The position numbers and the translations under genes were made by a program. 64,000 bases of DNA from CAMAXB01 sp964476565 (GTDB lineage Bacteria > Verrucomicrobiota > Verrucomicrobiia > Opitutales > Opitutaceae). The notes beneath the pieces are model-generated. The model was not told where the DNA came from. It was given only the letters and a program-made list of their open reading frames with translations, and ran no database searches. The DNA lies in NCBI GenBank assembly GCA_964476565.1, contig CAYZBG010000007.1:29444-93443 (forward strand), written 5' to 3'. This document shows positions 18,110-28,315 of the stretch, piece after piece; within the stretch, counting starts at the first letter, position 1, and each line of letters starts with the position of its first letter.

Positions 18110-18807
18110 AAGAGTCACGATTCATCGAACTCCTGAATCTCTACGTAGATCAGGAATTGTCGCCCGCCGAGGCGGCACAGCTGGAGGCGGAGATCGCCTC
18201 AAACCCGGCCCGGCGCCGCACCTACGAGCAGTACTGCCGGATGCAGCGGGGCTGCGCGATGCTGTTTGAGCAAATTCGGTCCAACGCACCCGCGCACGAC
18301 GTGCTCTCACGCGCCGGGCACGCCGCGGACCGGAAGGTCCTCGATTTTCCGGTGGAGCGTGCCGCCCCTCGCCGCGGTTTTGGCGCCACGCTCGCCGCCA
18401 CCCTCGCGTGGGGTGGGGGCCTCGCCGCTGCCGCGGCCGTCGTTACGGTCGCGCTGGTGCGCCAACCGGTATCGCCGGGCGGATCGATGGCGGCCGTCGA
18501 CACACCGGTGGCCGCGTCCACCGTTGCCGATGCTTCCGAGGCCGCTTCCCGGCGCCCCACGCACTATCAGCTCGCCGCCAGTCTCAATCCGGGCGCCAGC
18601 GGTGCCGCCGCGTTCTCCAACCAAGAGACGGTTGATCTGGGCTGGATGAACACCGTGCAATTGTCGGCTTTGCCCCGGCTGTCCCCGGAGGATCTCGAGT
18701 TCCGCCAAGACGTTCCTGTCGCCCCTCGCGCCACGTCACTGCTGCACACGCACTCGGTGCCGTACACGCCGGGTGAGGCGTTCAACGCCTTCGAATTCCG
18801 GCGCTAA
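18106..18807 (+). CDS. Membrane-anchored anti-sigma factor (putative)
   Basis: 233 residues beginning MKESRFIELLNLYVDQELSP, the usual N-terminal helix of anti-sigma proteins (xxLxxYLDxELS). A YCRMQRGC pair of cysteines lies where zinc anti-sigma domains have ligands, but I do not see the full HxxxCxxC. One membrane segment follows at about residues 100-120 (LAWGGGLAAAAAVVTVALV). The extracytoplasmic part is Ala/Ser-rich. The 4-nt overlap with the sigma gene supports stoichiometric control. Confidence 0.8.
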   Translation: MKESRFIELLNLYVDQELSPAEAAQLEAEIASNPARRRTYEQYCRMQRGCAMLFEQIRSNAPAHDVLSRAGHAADRKVLDFPVERAAPRRGFGATLAATLAWGGGLAAAAAVVTVALVRQPVSPGGSMAAVDTPVAASTVADASEAASRRPTHYQLAASLNPGASGAAAFSNQETVDLGWMNTVQLSALPRLSPEDLEFRQDVPVAPRATSLLHTHSVPYTPGEAFNAFEFRR

Positions 18808-18829
18808 GCCGTCCGTACGTTTTGCCCGC

Positions 18830-18863
18830 AAAGGCGCCCGGTCACGAACCGAGCGCCTTTTTT
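18830..18863 (+). terminator. Intrinsic terminator between anti-sigma and ruvA
   Basis: A 13-bp stem with one mismatch (18830-18842 with 18848-18860, loop CACGA) runs into six T. It lies 23 bases after the anti-sigma stop. The ruvA stop codon on the other strand begins inside this hairpin. Confidence 0.85.
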
Positions 18864-19459
18864 ATGAGCTGCTCGGTCGTGGCCTTCGGGCCGAGGGTCA
18901 ACGAGGCCCGCCGCACGGCTTCGTCCGCGTCCGCGGTCTTGTAGCCCAGAGCCGCCAAAGCCAGCACGGCATCGCGAATCCGTTGCTCTCCGGCTGGAGC
19001 AGATGTACCGGGTGCCGCTTCCGACGGAGCTTCGATCCCGGCCGCCGTGCCGCCAACGCCCACCTTGGAGCGCAATTCCACGACGAGGCGTTCCGCCGTT
19101 TTTTTGCCGATCCCGGGCGCCTTCGCCAGCGTGGCAATGTCGCCCACGCGGATCGCTCCCTCAAGCACGGGCAACGACAGGCGGCTCATGATACCGAGGG
19201 CCATCTTGGGGCCGACCCCCGTGACCTGTTCGATCATCAGCCGGAAAAAATCGCGCTCTGCCGGAGTCGCAAATCCGTACAACGTCTGCGCGTCCTCCCG
19301 GTAGATCACCAGCGTGTGCAGCTTCACCGTCGCTCCGGGAGCCGGCAGCTTCTCCGCCGTCGTGACCGGGATGTGCACCTCATAGCCGAGGCCGTTCAGT
19401 TCGATCACGGCGTGCAGCGGCGTGCACTCCACCAGCACACCTTGGAGCGAGGTGATCAT
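18842..19459 (-). CDS. ruvA: Holliday junction branch migration protein RuvA
   Basis: 205 residues from ATG 19459 (MITSLQGVLVE). The OB-fold segment is GLGYEVHIPV with LVIYREDAQTLYGFAT. Two helix-hairpin-helix motifs are visible, VTGVGPKMALGI and APGIGKKTAERLVVELRSK. The C-terminal domain ends LGPKATTEQLIKKAL. RuvA binds four-way junctions and loads RuvB, which is not in the window. Its start overlaps the dapB stop (ATGA). Confidence 0.95.
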   Translation of the reverse strand: MITSLQGVLVECTPLHAVIELNGLGYEVHIPVTTAEKLPAPGATVKLHTLVIYREDAQTLYGFATPAERDFFRLMIEQVTGVGPKMALGIMSRLSLPVLEGAIRVGDIATLAKAPGIGKKTAERLVVELRSKVGVGGTAAGIEAPSEAAPGTSAPAGEQRIRDAVLALAALGYKTADADEAVRRASLTLGPKATTEQLIKKALGS

Positions 19460-20190
19460 TTCAGACCCAGCACGTCCTGCATGTCGTACACGCCGGCCGG
19501 ACGACCGACGAGCCATTGCGCCGCCCGGAGCGCGCCCCGGGCGAAAATACCCCGGTCCGACGCCTTGTGTGTCAGCTCCACGCGTTCGCCGAGGGCCGCA
19601 AACATCACCGTGTGGTCGCCCACGACATCGCCGCCGCGCAGGGCGTGGATGCCGACCTCCGTGGGTGTGCGTTCCCCGGTGATGCCCTGGCGGCCATGGC
19701 GCAGCGCAGAGGCGTTCAACTTCCGCTCCTCGAGAATGATTTCCAGCAGACGCGCCGCCGTCCCGCTCGGGGCATCCTTCTTGAAGCGGTGGTGCATCTC
19801 GATGACCTCCGCGTCGTACTCCGAGCCGAGCACGGCCGCGGCCCGCCGGGTGAGGGCGAAGAGCAGGTTGACCCCGACCGAGTAGTTGCCCGACCAGACC
19901 AACGGAATGCCCTGGGCGAGACTGAGCAGATGGGCCTTCTCGTCGGCGGCATGGCCGGTCGTGCCGATCACCAGCGGTTTCTTCAGGCGCACCGCCTCGC
20001 GCACCACGGCTGCCGTGGCTTGGTGGGAACTGAAGTCGATGATTACGTCGCCACCCCGGGCGAGGCCCGCGGCGAGATCGTCGCCCACATCAAGCGCGAC
20101 GCCCATGGGGACGCCGGAGGCCTGTGCGGCCTCCGTGATGGCTTTGCCCATACGCCCGCGGGCGCCGACGAGTGCAATGCTGATGGCCAT
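19456..20190 (-). CDS. dapB: 4-hydroxy-tetrahydrodipicolinate reductase DapB
   Basis: 244 residues with the dinucleotide loop LVGARGRMGKAI, VIIDFSSHQATAAVV and the catalytic EMHHRFKKDAPSGTA segment. It carries out the second step of the diaminopimelate/lysine branch. It sits in a dapA-dapB-ruvA operon: 11 bases after dapA and overlapping ruvA by 4 nt. Confidence 0.95.
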   Translation of the reverse strand: MAISIALVGARGRMGKAITEAAQASGVPMGVALDVGDDLAAGLARGGDVIIDFSSHQATAAVVREAVRLKKPLVIGTTGHAADEKAHLLSLAQGIPLVWSGNYSVGVNLLFALTRRAAAVLGSEYDAEVIEMHHRFKKDAPSGTAARLLEIILEERKLNASALRHGRQGITGERTPTEVGIHALRGGDVVGDHTVMFAALGERVELTHKASDRGIFARGALRAAQWLVGRPAGVYDMQDVLGLK

Positions 20191-20201
20191 GGTGTCGAAG
20201 G

Positions 20202-21089
20202 TCAGCGGGAAAGCCCGGCGAGTGCGGCCGCGAGCACCTTGCGCCCGGCGTCGCTCAATTCACACAGGGGCGCGCGCACCTCGGCGGAGCTGATCAGTCC
20301 GGCGTCCACCATCGCGTGCTTCACCGGCACGGGGTTCGGTTCGACGAACAGCGCCTTGAAAACCGGATACAGCTGCCGGTGCACCTTCGTGGCCTGGGCA
20401 AACTCGTCCGCCCGCGCCAGCCGCACGAGCTTGCTCACCGCCTTCGGCAGCAGGTTCGACGCGACACTGATGACGCCTTCGGCGCCCACAGCCATGAACG
20501 GCAGCGTGAGGCTGTCGTCGCCACTGAGCACCACGAGGTCCCGCCCGAGCGCCTGCTTGAGCAGATCCACGCGGTCGACCGAGCCGCCCGCCTCCTTCAT
20601 GTAGCGAACATGCGAATACTTCGCCCGGAGGCGTTCGACCACGGGCACGCCGATTTCGATGCCGCAGCGGCCCGGGATCGAGTAGAGCACGATCGGCCGG
20701 TCGGTGGCCTCGGCCACGGCGCAGAAATGACGAAACAGGCCCTCCTGGCTGGGCTTGTTGTAATAGGGCGCCACCACCAGCATGGCATCGGCACCAGCCT
20801 CATGCGAAAGGCGGGTCAGCTCGACCGCCTCGTGCGTCGAGTTGGAACCGGTGCCGGCAATGACCGGCACGCGGCCGCGCGCCGCGGCGATCACCGCCGA
20901 GATGACGTCTAGGTGCTCCTCATGGCTGAGGGTAGGGGATTCACCCGTGGTGCCGACGGGAACCAGCCCGTCGACGCCGCCTTTGATCTGAAACTCCACG
21001 AGCTTTCGCAGGTCGTCGTAGGCGACCTTGCCTTGGGCAAAGGGAGTGACGAGGGCGGTGATGGTGCCGGTGAGCGGACGCTGCTTCAT
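20202..21089 (-). CDS. dapA: 4-hydroxy-tetrahydrodipicolinate synthase DapA
   Basis: 295 residues from ATG 21089 (MKQRPLTGTITALVTPF). The GTTGESPTL active-site loop is present, as is the Schiff-base region YNKPSQEGLFRHF with IVLYSIPGRCGIEI. The lysine expected after the YSIPGR segment is less canonical (VRYMKEAGGSVDRV provides Lys). It condenses pyruvate with aspartate semialdehyde. First gene of the operon, divergent from the pilT-like gene by 48 bases. Confidence 0.94.
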   Translation of the reverse strand: MKQRPLTGTITALVTPFAQGKVAYDDLRKLVEFQIKGGVDGLVPVGTTGESPTLSHEEHLDVISAVIAAARGRVPVIAGTGSNSTHEAVELTRLSHEAGADAMLVVAPYYNKPSQEGLFRHFCAVAEATDRPIVLYSIPGRCGIEIGVPVVERLRAKYSHVRYMKEAGGSVDRVDLLKQALGRDLVVLSGDDSLTLPFMAVGAEGVISVASNLLPKAVSKLVRLARADEFAQATKVHRQLYPVFKALFVEPNPVPVKHAMVDAGLISSAEVRAPLCELSDAGRKVLAAALAGLSR

Positions 21090-21137
21090 GGAGGTCGGAA
21101 ATGATACCTTGCCGAGGAAAGCAGCCCACTTTACCAA

Positions 21138-22259
21138 ATGAGCAACCCTTTTCTGGACCGCGCCCTTCTCATGTCCGCCCACACCGAACTTTTCAACGAC
21201 CTCCTGAAACTCGCCGTCGAAAGCGAAGCGAGCGACATCGTCATCAAATCCAACAAGCCGGGCTATGTGCGCATCGCGGGACGCCTGAAGCCGGTCGACA
21301 TGGATCCGATCACGTGCCCCGAGGCGCAGGCGTTCGTTGACGAGCATGTGCCGCGCGTCTTTCGGACCAAGTGGGAAGAGGACGGCCAGATCGACTTCGC
21401 CTATTCGGCCGACGGGATCGGGCGTTTTCGTGTCAACGCCTTCCATCAACGCGGCCTCGTCAGCATCGTCTTTCGCCACATCAAGAGCCGCGTGCCGGAG
21501 TTCGACGACCTGAATTTGCAGGGCGAACCGCTGCTTAAGCTCGCCCAGGCCAAGGACGGCATTCTGTTGATCTGCGGCGCCACCGGATCGGGCAAGAGCT
21601 CGACCATGGCGGCCATGCTAAACTGGATCAACCGCAACCTCGACCGCCACATCGTCACGATCGAGGATCCGATCGAGTACACGTTTCAGGACGACAAGTC
21701 GCTGTTCCAGCAGCGCGAGATCGGGCTCGACGTGCCGAACTTCGAAATGGCCATCAAGTCGGTGCTGCGCCAGAATCCCGATATCATTCTCATCGGCGAA
21801 ATGCGTGACCGGGAGACGTTCGAGACCGCCATCTCCGCCGCCGAAACCGGCCACCTCGTGTTCTCGACCATGCACGCCGCCACGGTTGCCCAGTCGCTCA
21901 CCCGACTGTTTGAGTTTTTCCCGCCCGAACAGCTGGTGCAGGCGCGACGTCAGATCGCCGGCTCGATCCGGGGCTTCATCTGCCAGAAACTCATCCCGAC
22001 GATGGAGGGCAACAGCCGCATCCCGGCCAACGAAGTCCTCAACTGCGACAGTGTGGTGAAGAACCTCATCCTCGAGGGCCAGAACGACAAGATCCAAGCC
22101 ATCCTCGAGGGCAGCGTTGATTCGAACAGTTTCTCCTTCAACAAGGACATCTATCGCCTCGTGAAGGCCGGGAAGATCAGCAAGGCGGACGCGCTGCGCT
22201 TCTCGCCGAACCCGCAGGCTCTGGAGATGAACATGAAGGGTATCTTCATCAAGCAGTGA
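21138..22259 (+). CDS. Type IV pilus retraction ATPase, PilT/PilU family
   Basis: 373 residues; ATG at 21171 (MSAHTELFNDLLKLA) is a plausible alternative start. Walker A is ICGATGSGKSSTM. The Asp box is HIVTIEDPIEYTF, Walker B is DIILIGEMRDRETF, and the His box is ETGHLVFSTMHAATV. It powers pilus retraction and twitching. This matters for the prophage downstream, since filamentous phages commonly use type IV pili as receptors. PilT and PilU cannot be separated from this sequence alone. Confidence 0.92.
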   Translation: MSNPFLDRALLMSAHTELFNDLLKLAVESEASDIVIKSNKPGYVRIAGRLKPVDMDPITCPEAQAFVDEHVPRVFRTKWEEDGQIDFAYSADGIGRFRVNAFHQRGLVSIVFRHIKSRVPEFDDLNLQGEPLLKLAQAKDGILLICGATGSGKSSTMAAMLNWINRNLDRHIVTIEDPIEYTFQDDKSLFQQREIGLDVPNFEMAIKSVLRQNPDIILIGEMRDRETFETAISAAETGHLVFSTMHAATVAQSLTRLFEFFPPEQLVQARRQIAGSIRGFICQKLIPTMEGNSRIPANEVLNCDSVVKNLILEGQNDKIQAILEGSVDSNSFSFNKDIYRLVKAGKISKADALRFSPNPQALEMNMKGIFIKQ

Positions 22260-22266
22260 CCGGATC

Positions 22267-22833
22267 GTGCGCGTGCGGCGGAGTATTCTTGGTCTGACGA
22301 TTCTTCTCTGCAGCGCCGCCGTCGCGGTCGCCGCATCGACGACCGCTGCACCGGCAGGACCGGAACGTTCCGCCAACGCTGATGCCCGCGCCGAACGCGA
22401 CCGGTCTTCGCCTCAGGCCGAGTCGAGCCGGTCGTCGGCCCCGGCGAATCCGCTGGAGCCGTTCCTGCGCCAATGGATTGATCCGCGGAACCGCGTCGCC
22501 GCCGCGATGACGGAGCGGAAGGACGGCACGGCGCTGCCGACGCTGACAACCTCACCGCGCCCGGCGAGCGATTCCCGCGAGCCGGTTACGATGCCGCCGA
22601 CGGGCACCGGGCCGGTCGAGACGAACCCTTACGTCGCCGCCATGAACGCATCCGCGTCGTCAGGGGCAACACCCGCCACGACGCCGGGCGCGCCAACCGC
22701 GACCCGGACCAATGCGCCGGCTCCGGCCTCCGCGGCAAGCCCGCCGGACGCGCCGCCCCCGGTGCCCTCCTCGGGTTACCGTCCGCCGCCCGCGAGAGAC
22801 GCGAAATACTTCCCGCAGCAGAAGCGGTTTTAG
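22267..22833 (+). CDS. Pro/Ala/Ser-rich exported protein of unknown function
   Basis: GTG start at 22267, 188 residues. A signal peptide (RSILGLTILLCSAAVAVAAS) is followed by a low-complexity Pro/Ala/Ser/Thr chain and the end SSGYRPPPARDAKYFPQQKRF. No domain is recognisable. It starts 7 bases after the pilT-like gene, which suggests cotranscription and perhaps a pilus or envelope role, but that is only context. Confidence 0.6.
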   Translation: MRVRRSILGLTILLCSAAVAVAASTTAAPAGPERSANADARAERDRSSPQAESSRSSAPANPLEPFLRQWIDPRNRVAAAMTERKDGTALPTLTTSPRPASDSREPVTMPPTGTGPVETNPYVAAMNASASSGATPATTPGAPTATRTNAPAPASAASPPDAPPPVPSSGYRPPPARDAKYFPQQKRF

Positions 22834-22881
22834 GGCTTGGTTTCGCACGCCGCGGGCCTTAGCCCTTGGCGTTTCACTCAC

Positions 22882-23787
22882 ATGGCTACCGCACTTCTAT
22901 TTGCCGGGCAGGGCGCCCAAAAAGTCGGGATGGGCAAGTCGTTGTACGACCAATCCGCAACCGCGCGCGCGCTTTACGACCAAGCCAGCCAGGTGCTGGG
23001 CTGGGACCTCGCCAGGGTGTCGTTCGAAGGACCGGACAGCGAACTGACGCAGACGAAGGTCTGCCAGCCGGCCCTCTTCGTCCATGGGCTTGCCTTGCAC
23101 GCCCTCCTGCGCGAGCAGGGCAAACTGGCCGACGTGAAGTTCGCCCTCGGCCTCAGCCTCGGTGAGATTACGGCTCTGACGGCCGCCGGCGTTTTTGATT
23201 TCGCCACCGGGTTGCGCGTGGTTGCTGAGCGCGGCCGCCTCATGCAGCAAGCCTGCGAGCAATCGGTTGGCGGCATGGCTGCCGTGATCGGGGAGGAGAG
23301 GGGAGCGGTCGCGACGTTGTGCCGGGAATTCGGCATTGAGGCGGCCAACTTCAACGCTCCCGGACAGATCATCGTTTCCGGCGAGAAGGCCTCCGTCGAT
23401 GCCGCCGTTGCCGCCGCCAAGGAGCGGGGCATGAAGAAGGTCATTCCGCTGAACGTCGCCGGCGCCTACCACAGCCGACTGATGGAACCCGCCCGCGTGG
23501 CGTTCGCGCGCTTCCTCGACACGGTTCCATTCGCGGCGCCCACGTTGACCGTGTTCACCAACACCACCGGCCAGGCGATTGCCGAGCCGGCTGCGATCAA
23601 GGCCGCTCTCGTTGCCCAGGTCGTGTCGTCGGTCCTTTGGGAAGACTGCATGCGCAGCGCGGCCGCCGCCGGCGCCACGGCATTTCTCGAACTCGGACCG
23701 GGCGGGGTGCTCGCCGGACTCGCCCGCCGGACCGACAAGGCCTGGAATGTGCGGAGTCTTTCCGAATTTTCCGACCTTGCCGCCTGA
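22882..23787 (+). CDS. fabD: Malonyl-CoA:ACP transacylase FabD
   Basis: 301 residues from ATG 22882 (MATALLFAGQGAQKVGMG). The nucleophile is in ALGLSLGEITALTAAG, the catalytic His in VAGAYHSRLM, and the ELGPGGVLAGL end is typical. It loads malonate onto acyl carrier protein for fatty acid synthesis. It lies alone, 38 bases before lepA. Confidence 0.94.
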   Translation: MATALLFAGQGAQKVGMGKSLYDQSATARALYDQASQVLGWDLARVSFEGPDSELTQTKVCQPALFVHGLALHALLREQGKLADVKFALGLSLGEITALTAAGVFDFATGLRVVAERGRLMQQACEQSVGGMAAVIGEERGAVATLCREFGIEAANFNAPGQIIVSGEKASVDAAVAAAKERGMKKVIPLNVAGAYHSRLMEPARVAFARFLDTVPFAAPTLTVFTNTTGQAIAEPAAIKAALVAQVVSSVLWEDCMRSAAAAGATAFLELGPGGVLAGLARRTDKAWNVRSLSEFSDLAA

Positions 23788-23825
23788 TCTTCCGCGCCGT
23801 CTCGCCCGTATTCTCGACTGTATTC

Positions 23826-25619
<1,794 letters not shown>

Positions 25620-25624
25620 CCTCC

Positions 25625-25652
25625 CGGCCCGTCGCATCCCGCGGGCCGTTTT
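25625..25652 (+). terminator. Probable weak intrinsic terminator after lepA
   Basis: A 7-bp stem (CGGCCCG with CGGGCCG, 10-nt loop) is followed by TTTT, 6 bases after the lepA stop. It may reduce read-through into lepB rather than stop it. Confidence 0.5.
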
Positions 25653-25691
25653 CACTTCCGCCGGTTTCCACCCTCAACGCGTTTTCCCACC

Positions 25692-26933
25692 GTGTTCAGT
25701 TTCTTCGCCTCCCAGGAATCCAAGATGCGCACCAACGCCGGCAACTGGCTGGAGGTGGCGGAGAAGGTGTATCATTACCGTCGCGACGTGCTGGCGGCGC
25801 CGCTTCTGAGCGAATTGCTCGCCCGGATGCAGGCCCTGCGGCAGGCCCTGAAAGACCGGGCCGATGCGGCGAAGCTCAAGCTGGCCATCGAAGCCCTGGA
25901 GGACGTGCTGCGCCGGACCGGCGGGAAGATTTATCCCAAGTCATCCTTGGTCGAGAACGTGGAGTTCTTCCTCGTCGCGGCCATCGTGATCCTCGGCATC
26001 CGCACCTATTTCGTTCAGCCGTTCAAGATCCCGACCAACTCGATGTGGCCGAGTTATCACGGCATGACCGGCGAGGTGTTCGAATCGACGTCGGAGGAGC
26101 CGGGCTTTGTCGCCCAGGGCTTTCGTTTCGTCACCGAGTTGGCCAAACCGATCCGCATCGACGCTCCGGCCGAGGGTGAGGTTTCGATCGTCTTCAACAC
26201 GGCGAGCGGGCGGGCGGCGTTTCGGGACGTTCCGGGCCGGAAATGGTTCGTGATTCCGACGACGTTGCGTGAGTACCAGCTCAACGTGGGCGGCGCGGTC
26301 GTGCCCGTGCGCGTGCCGGCGGACTTCGATCTCGATCGCGTGCTTCAGGAAGCCTTTTTTGATGGCTTGGATGGTTATCCGCGGGGACGGGCGGTTAACG
26401 GAACGCTCGGTCTGTTGCGCACCGGCAAACGCGTCGCCCGCGGCGAACGGGTGCTGTCGTTCGACATTCTTACCGGCGACCAATTGTTCGTGGACCGCAT
26501 GAGCTATCATTTCGTGCGGCCGAAGATCGGGGACGGCTTCGTTTTTCGTACGGGACACCTGCCGGAACTGCACGCGATGATTCCCGGCAGTCCGAAGGAT
26601 CAGTATTACATCAAGCGTCTCGTAGGTGGACCGGGAGATAGCCTGGAGATCCGCGACTATGCCTTGCTGCGGAATGGCGAACCGATTGAAGGCTCGCCGG
26701 CCTTCGATCTGAACGCCAAGCGGGAAGGGCGCTATCCCGGTTATCGCAATGAAGGCCGGATGTACGAAGGTTCGAAACTGGAGGTGCCGGCCGATCGGTA
26801 CGCAGCCTTCGGTGACAATTCAGCCAGCAGCCTCGACAGTCGTTTCTGGGGAACCATTCCTGCGAAGGACGTCGTCGGTCGTCCGCTGCTGATCTACTAT
26901 CCGTTTACGCGCCGTTGGGGTCCGGCACCCTGA
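25692..26933 (+). CDS. lepB: Signal peptidase I (long form)
   Basis: GTG start, 413 residues. The nucleophile Ser is in IPTNSMWPSYHGM after a membrane helix (FFLVAAIVILGIRTYFVQPF). The general-base Lys is in QYYIKRLVGGPGDSLEIRD, and FGDNSASSLDSRFWG is signature box E. An N-terminal charged extension of about 95 residues and a large insertion between boxes B and C make it longer than the E. coli enzyme. It cleaves signal peptides at the periplasmic face. Last host gene before the prophage. Confidence 0.93.
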   Translation: MFSFFASQESKMRTNAGNWLEVAEKVYHYRRDVLAAPLLSELLARMQALRQALKDRADAAKLKLAIEALEDVLRRTGGKIYPKSSLVENVEFFLVAAIVILGIRTYFVQPFKIPTNSMWPSYHGMTGEVFESTSEEPGFVAQGFRFVTELAKPIRIDAPAEGEVSIVFNTASGRAAFRDVPGRKWFVIPTTLREYQLNVGGAVVPVRVPADFDLDRVLQEAFFDGLDGYPRGRAVNGTLGLLRTGKRVARGERVLSFDILTGDQLFVDRMSYHFVRPKIGDGFVFRTGHLPELHAMIPGSPKDQYYIKRLVGGPGDSLEIRDYALLRNGEPIEGSPAFDLNAKREGRYPGYRNEGRMYEGSKLEVPADRYAAFGDNSASSLDSRFWGTIPAKDVVGRPLLIYYPFTRRWGPAP

Positions 26934-27059
26934 ACGGGGGCGAACACGCCCAGCTGCGACGCAACGCTGTCAGAGAGAACTGCGAGGGCCGCCTTGGCCT
27001 CAGCGGGTCAGCATTGCAGAATTGCTAACGTCTTGCGCCGGTCCGCGTTACCCCTCGAA

Positions 27060-27075
27060 CTGCGCACAATAAACA
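27060..27075 (+). repeat. attL: left 16-bp direct repeat (XerC arm + centre)
   Basis: CTGCGCACAATAAACA, identical to 34166-34181. It corresponds to a XerC-binding arm (ACTGCGCACAA) plus the 6-bp centre TAAACA of a dif-like site. The following 11 bases (ATTGAGTCGGG) do not resemble a XerD arm, as expected for phage-derived sequence in Xer-dependent phages. Confidence 0.8.
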
Positions 27076-27164
27076 ATTGAGTCGGGAAGGAACTGTGCTA
27101 CCGTGGCCGTCATTAAGTCCACATAAGTCGCCTGGCGTCAAGACAACTGAAAACAGGAAGCATT

Positions 27165-27440
27165 ATGACGAAGGGGAAAAAGTCCGAGAAACTCACGTTG
27201 AGCATCCCAGAAGAGGCCTACGCGAACTTTGTCGCAGTAGCCGAGCGGGCGCACCTGACGCCGCACCAATACGGGGCGCTAGTGATTAGCCGCCTGTCCG
27301 ATCTCCGGCCAGAGCGTGCACTGTCGGCCCTCACTGCCATCCCGGACGATTTCTTCAAACGTGGCCCCGGACGCCCACCGGCCGGCACCGTTCGGGCCGA
27401 TCTTCACGTTCTGGAGCCGGCCGGACAGAACCCCAGCTAG
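27165..27440 (+). CDS. Small ribbon-helix-helix-like DNA-binding protein (candidate phage regulator)
   Basis: 91 residues, with a good ribosome site (AGGAAG, 5 bases before ATG). Residues 10-45 (KLTLSIPEEAYANFVAVAER then LTPHQYGALVISRL) fit a CopG/Arc-type strand-helix-helix. The basic tail KRGPGRPPAGT resembles an AT-hook. It is transcribed towards the phage structural genes from the left boundary, the position of regulatory genes in many inoviruses. Repressor function is inferred. Confidence 0.7.
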   Translation: MTKGKKSEKLTLSIPEEAYANFVAVAERAHLTPHQYGALVISRLSDLRPERALSALTAIPDDFFKRGPGRPPAGTVRADLHVLEPAGQNPS

Positions 27441-27677
27441 GACTTTCTCGGCCACGTGCCACGGCAGCAGGGAGCAGCGCCAGGCACCGCCGGCGCTGAT
27501 CCAGAGGTTGAGGCGTTCGAGTTGCTTGGGCGTGCAAGGCTTGCCGTCGATCTCCAGGTGTTCGAGTGCGCAGCCCAATAGGCCCGCCCGGTGCCATTCC
27601 GCGAGCAATGCGGGCACAAAGTGGCGATGCCTAGGACGAGGTACGGTCAAACGGTAATCAAAGGCCGGCAGCGCCAT
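27279..27677 (-). CDS. Unrecognised phage protein, antisense overlap with the RHH gene
   Basis: 132 residues from ATG 27677 (a TTG at 27701 would add 8). Composition is protein-like (FDYRLTVPRPRHRHFVPALL; LNLWISAGGAWRCSLLPWHV), and it fills a stretch otherwise without a gene. Its last 54 codons lie antisense to the 3' part of the RHH gene. No family recognised. The ribosome site is weak, so it may be spurious or only partly translated. Confidence 0.4.
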   Translation of the reverse strand: MALPAFDYRLTVPRPRHRHFVPALLAEWHRAGLLGCALEHLEIDGKPCTPKQLERLNLWISAGGAWRCSLLPWHVAEKVLAGVLSGRLQNVKIGPNGAGRWASGATFEEIVRDGSEGRQCTLWPEIGQAANH

Positions 27678-27742
27678 TTGCGTGCCTGCTATCGGCCACA
27701 ACGGAGACTCAGGTAATGCAAATTCGTGCCGATTGAGCCCGA

Positions 27743-28051
27743 ATGCACGGAGTACCGCCTGACTTGATCGGATTGATCAACTCGTACGCTCAAGCCGCCG
27801 ACGCAGCAGCGCCGCTGTGGATCTTCATGCTGCACGCTCAGGGCGTGCTCGCAGAGTATTGGTATGTGTTCGTCGGTTTGGCATTCGTGCAGGTGATGCT
27901 GACGGCGTGGATGATCTTCGAGATCATGCGAGACTTCCGGGGTGGAAACCGCGTGGCGTGGCTGATGGTCATCGGTATCCCGTTCCTCGGCTTCGTGCTG
28001 TATGTGACGTTGGGCCTGAAGGAGCGCGAAGAGATCGCATCGCGTGCATGA
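27743..28051 (+). CDS. Two-helix membrane protein resembling PLDc_N (candidate phage accessory protein)
   Basis: 102 residues. Two membrane helices, about 38-62 (WYVFVGLAFVQVMLTAWMIF) and 71-92 (VAWLMVIGIPFLGFVLYVTL), are separated by a short charged loop (EIMRDFRGGNR). This arrangement, including the IPFLGFVLYV pattern, matches the phospholipase-D N-terminal (PLDc_N) module found alone or fused. It lies on the strand opposite the virion genes. Superinfection exclusion or another host-altering role is a guess from position and topology. Confidence 0.65.
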   Translation: MHGVPPDLIGLINSYAQAADAAAPLWIFMLHAQGVLAEYWYVFVGLAFVQVMLTAWMIFEIMRDFRGGNRVAWLMVIGIPFLGFVLYVTLGLKEREEIASRA

Positions 28052-28315
28052 CACGGCCTCACGCAAAACCCGGCACGCACAACGCTGCGCTCGGCAAGGC
28101 AGTAAAGGGCGTGCCTCCGGCCGCGGGCTAGATACGCCCCCCCTCCTTGCCCCCTTATCGTACCATACCCCTACAAGGTATTGCTCGCTTCGCTGCGCTC
28201 CACCTTTCCGGGGCCGGGGTGCAGGCACCCCTATGGAACGAGAAGGGGTCAATCCGGGCGAGCGAGATAACGGAGCAGGGTGCTCCGCACCGTTCCGCCC
28301 GGGACGACTCTTCAA
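28052..28315. other. Structured phage noncoding region (candidate replication origin or packaging signal)
   Basis: About 260 bases without a convincing gene. Two compact hairpins are present: GGGGTGC/GCACCCC at 28216-28231 and GGAGCA/TGCTCC at 28272-28286. A shorter ATACC/GGTAT stem lies near 28160-28185. Filamentous phages keep their origin and packaging signal in such a hairpin-rich intergenic region. I do not see a recognisable nick site, so the role is inferred. Confidence 0.4.

Noticed and set aside
21090..21137. Lysine riboswitch upstream of dapA
   Set aside because: Only 48 bases separate dapA from the divergent gene, too short for the known lysine riboswitch.
27000..27075. tRNA gene as the phage attachment site
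   Set aside because: No cloverleaf or tRNA 3' end is visible at either boundary; the dif-like repeat explains the junctions better.
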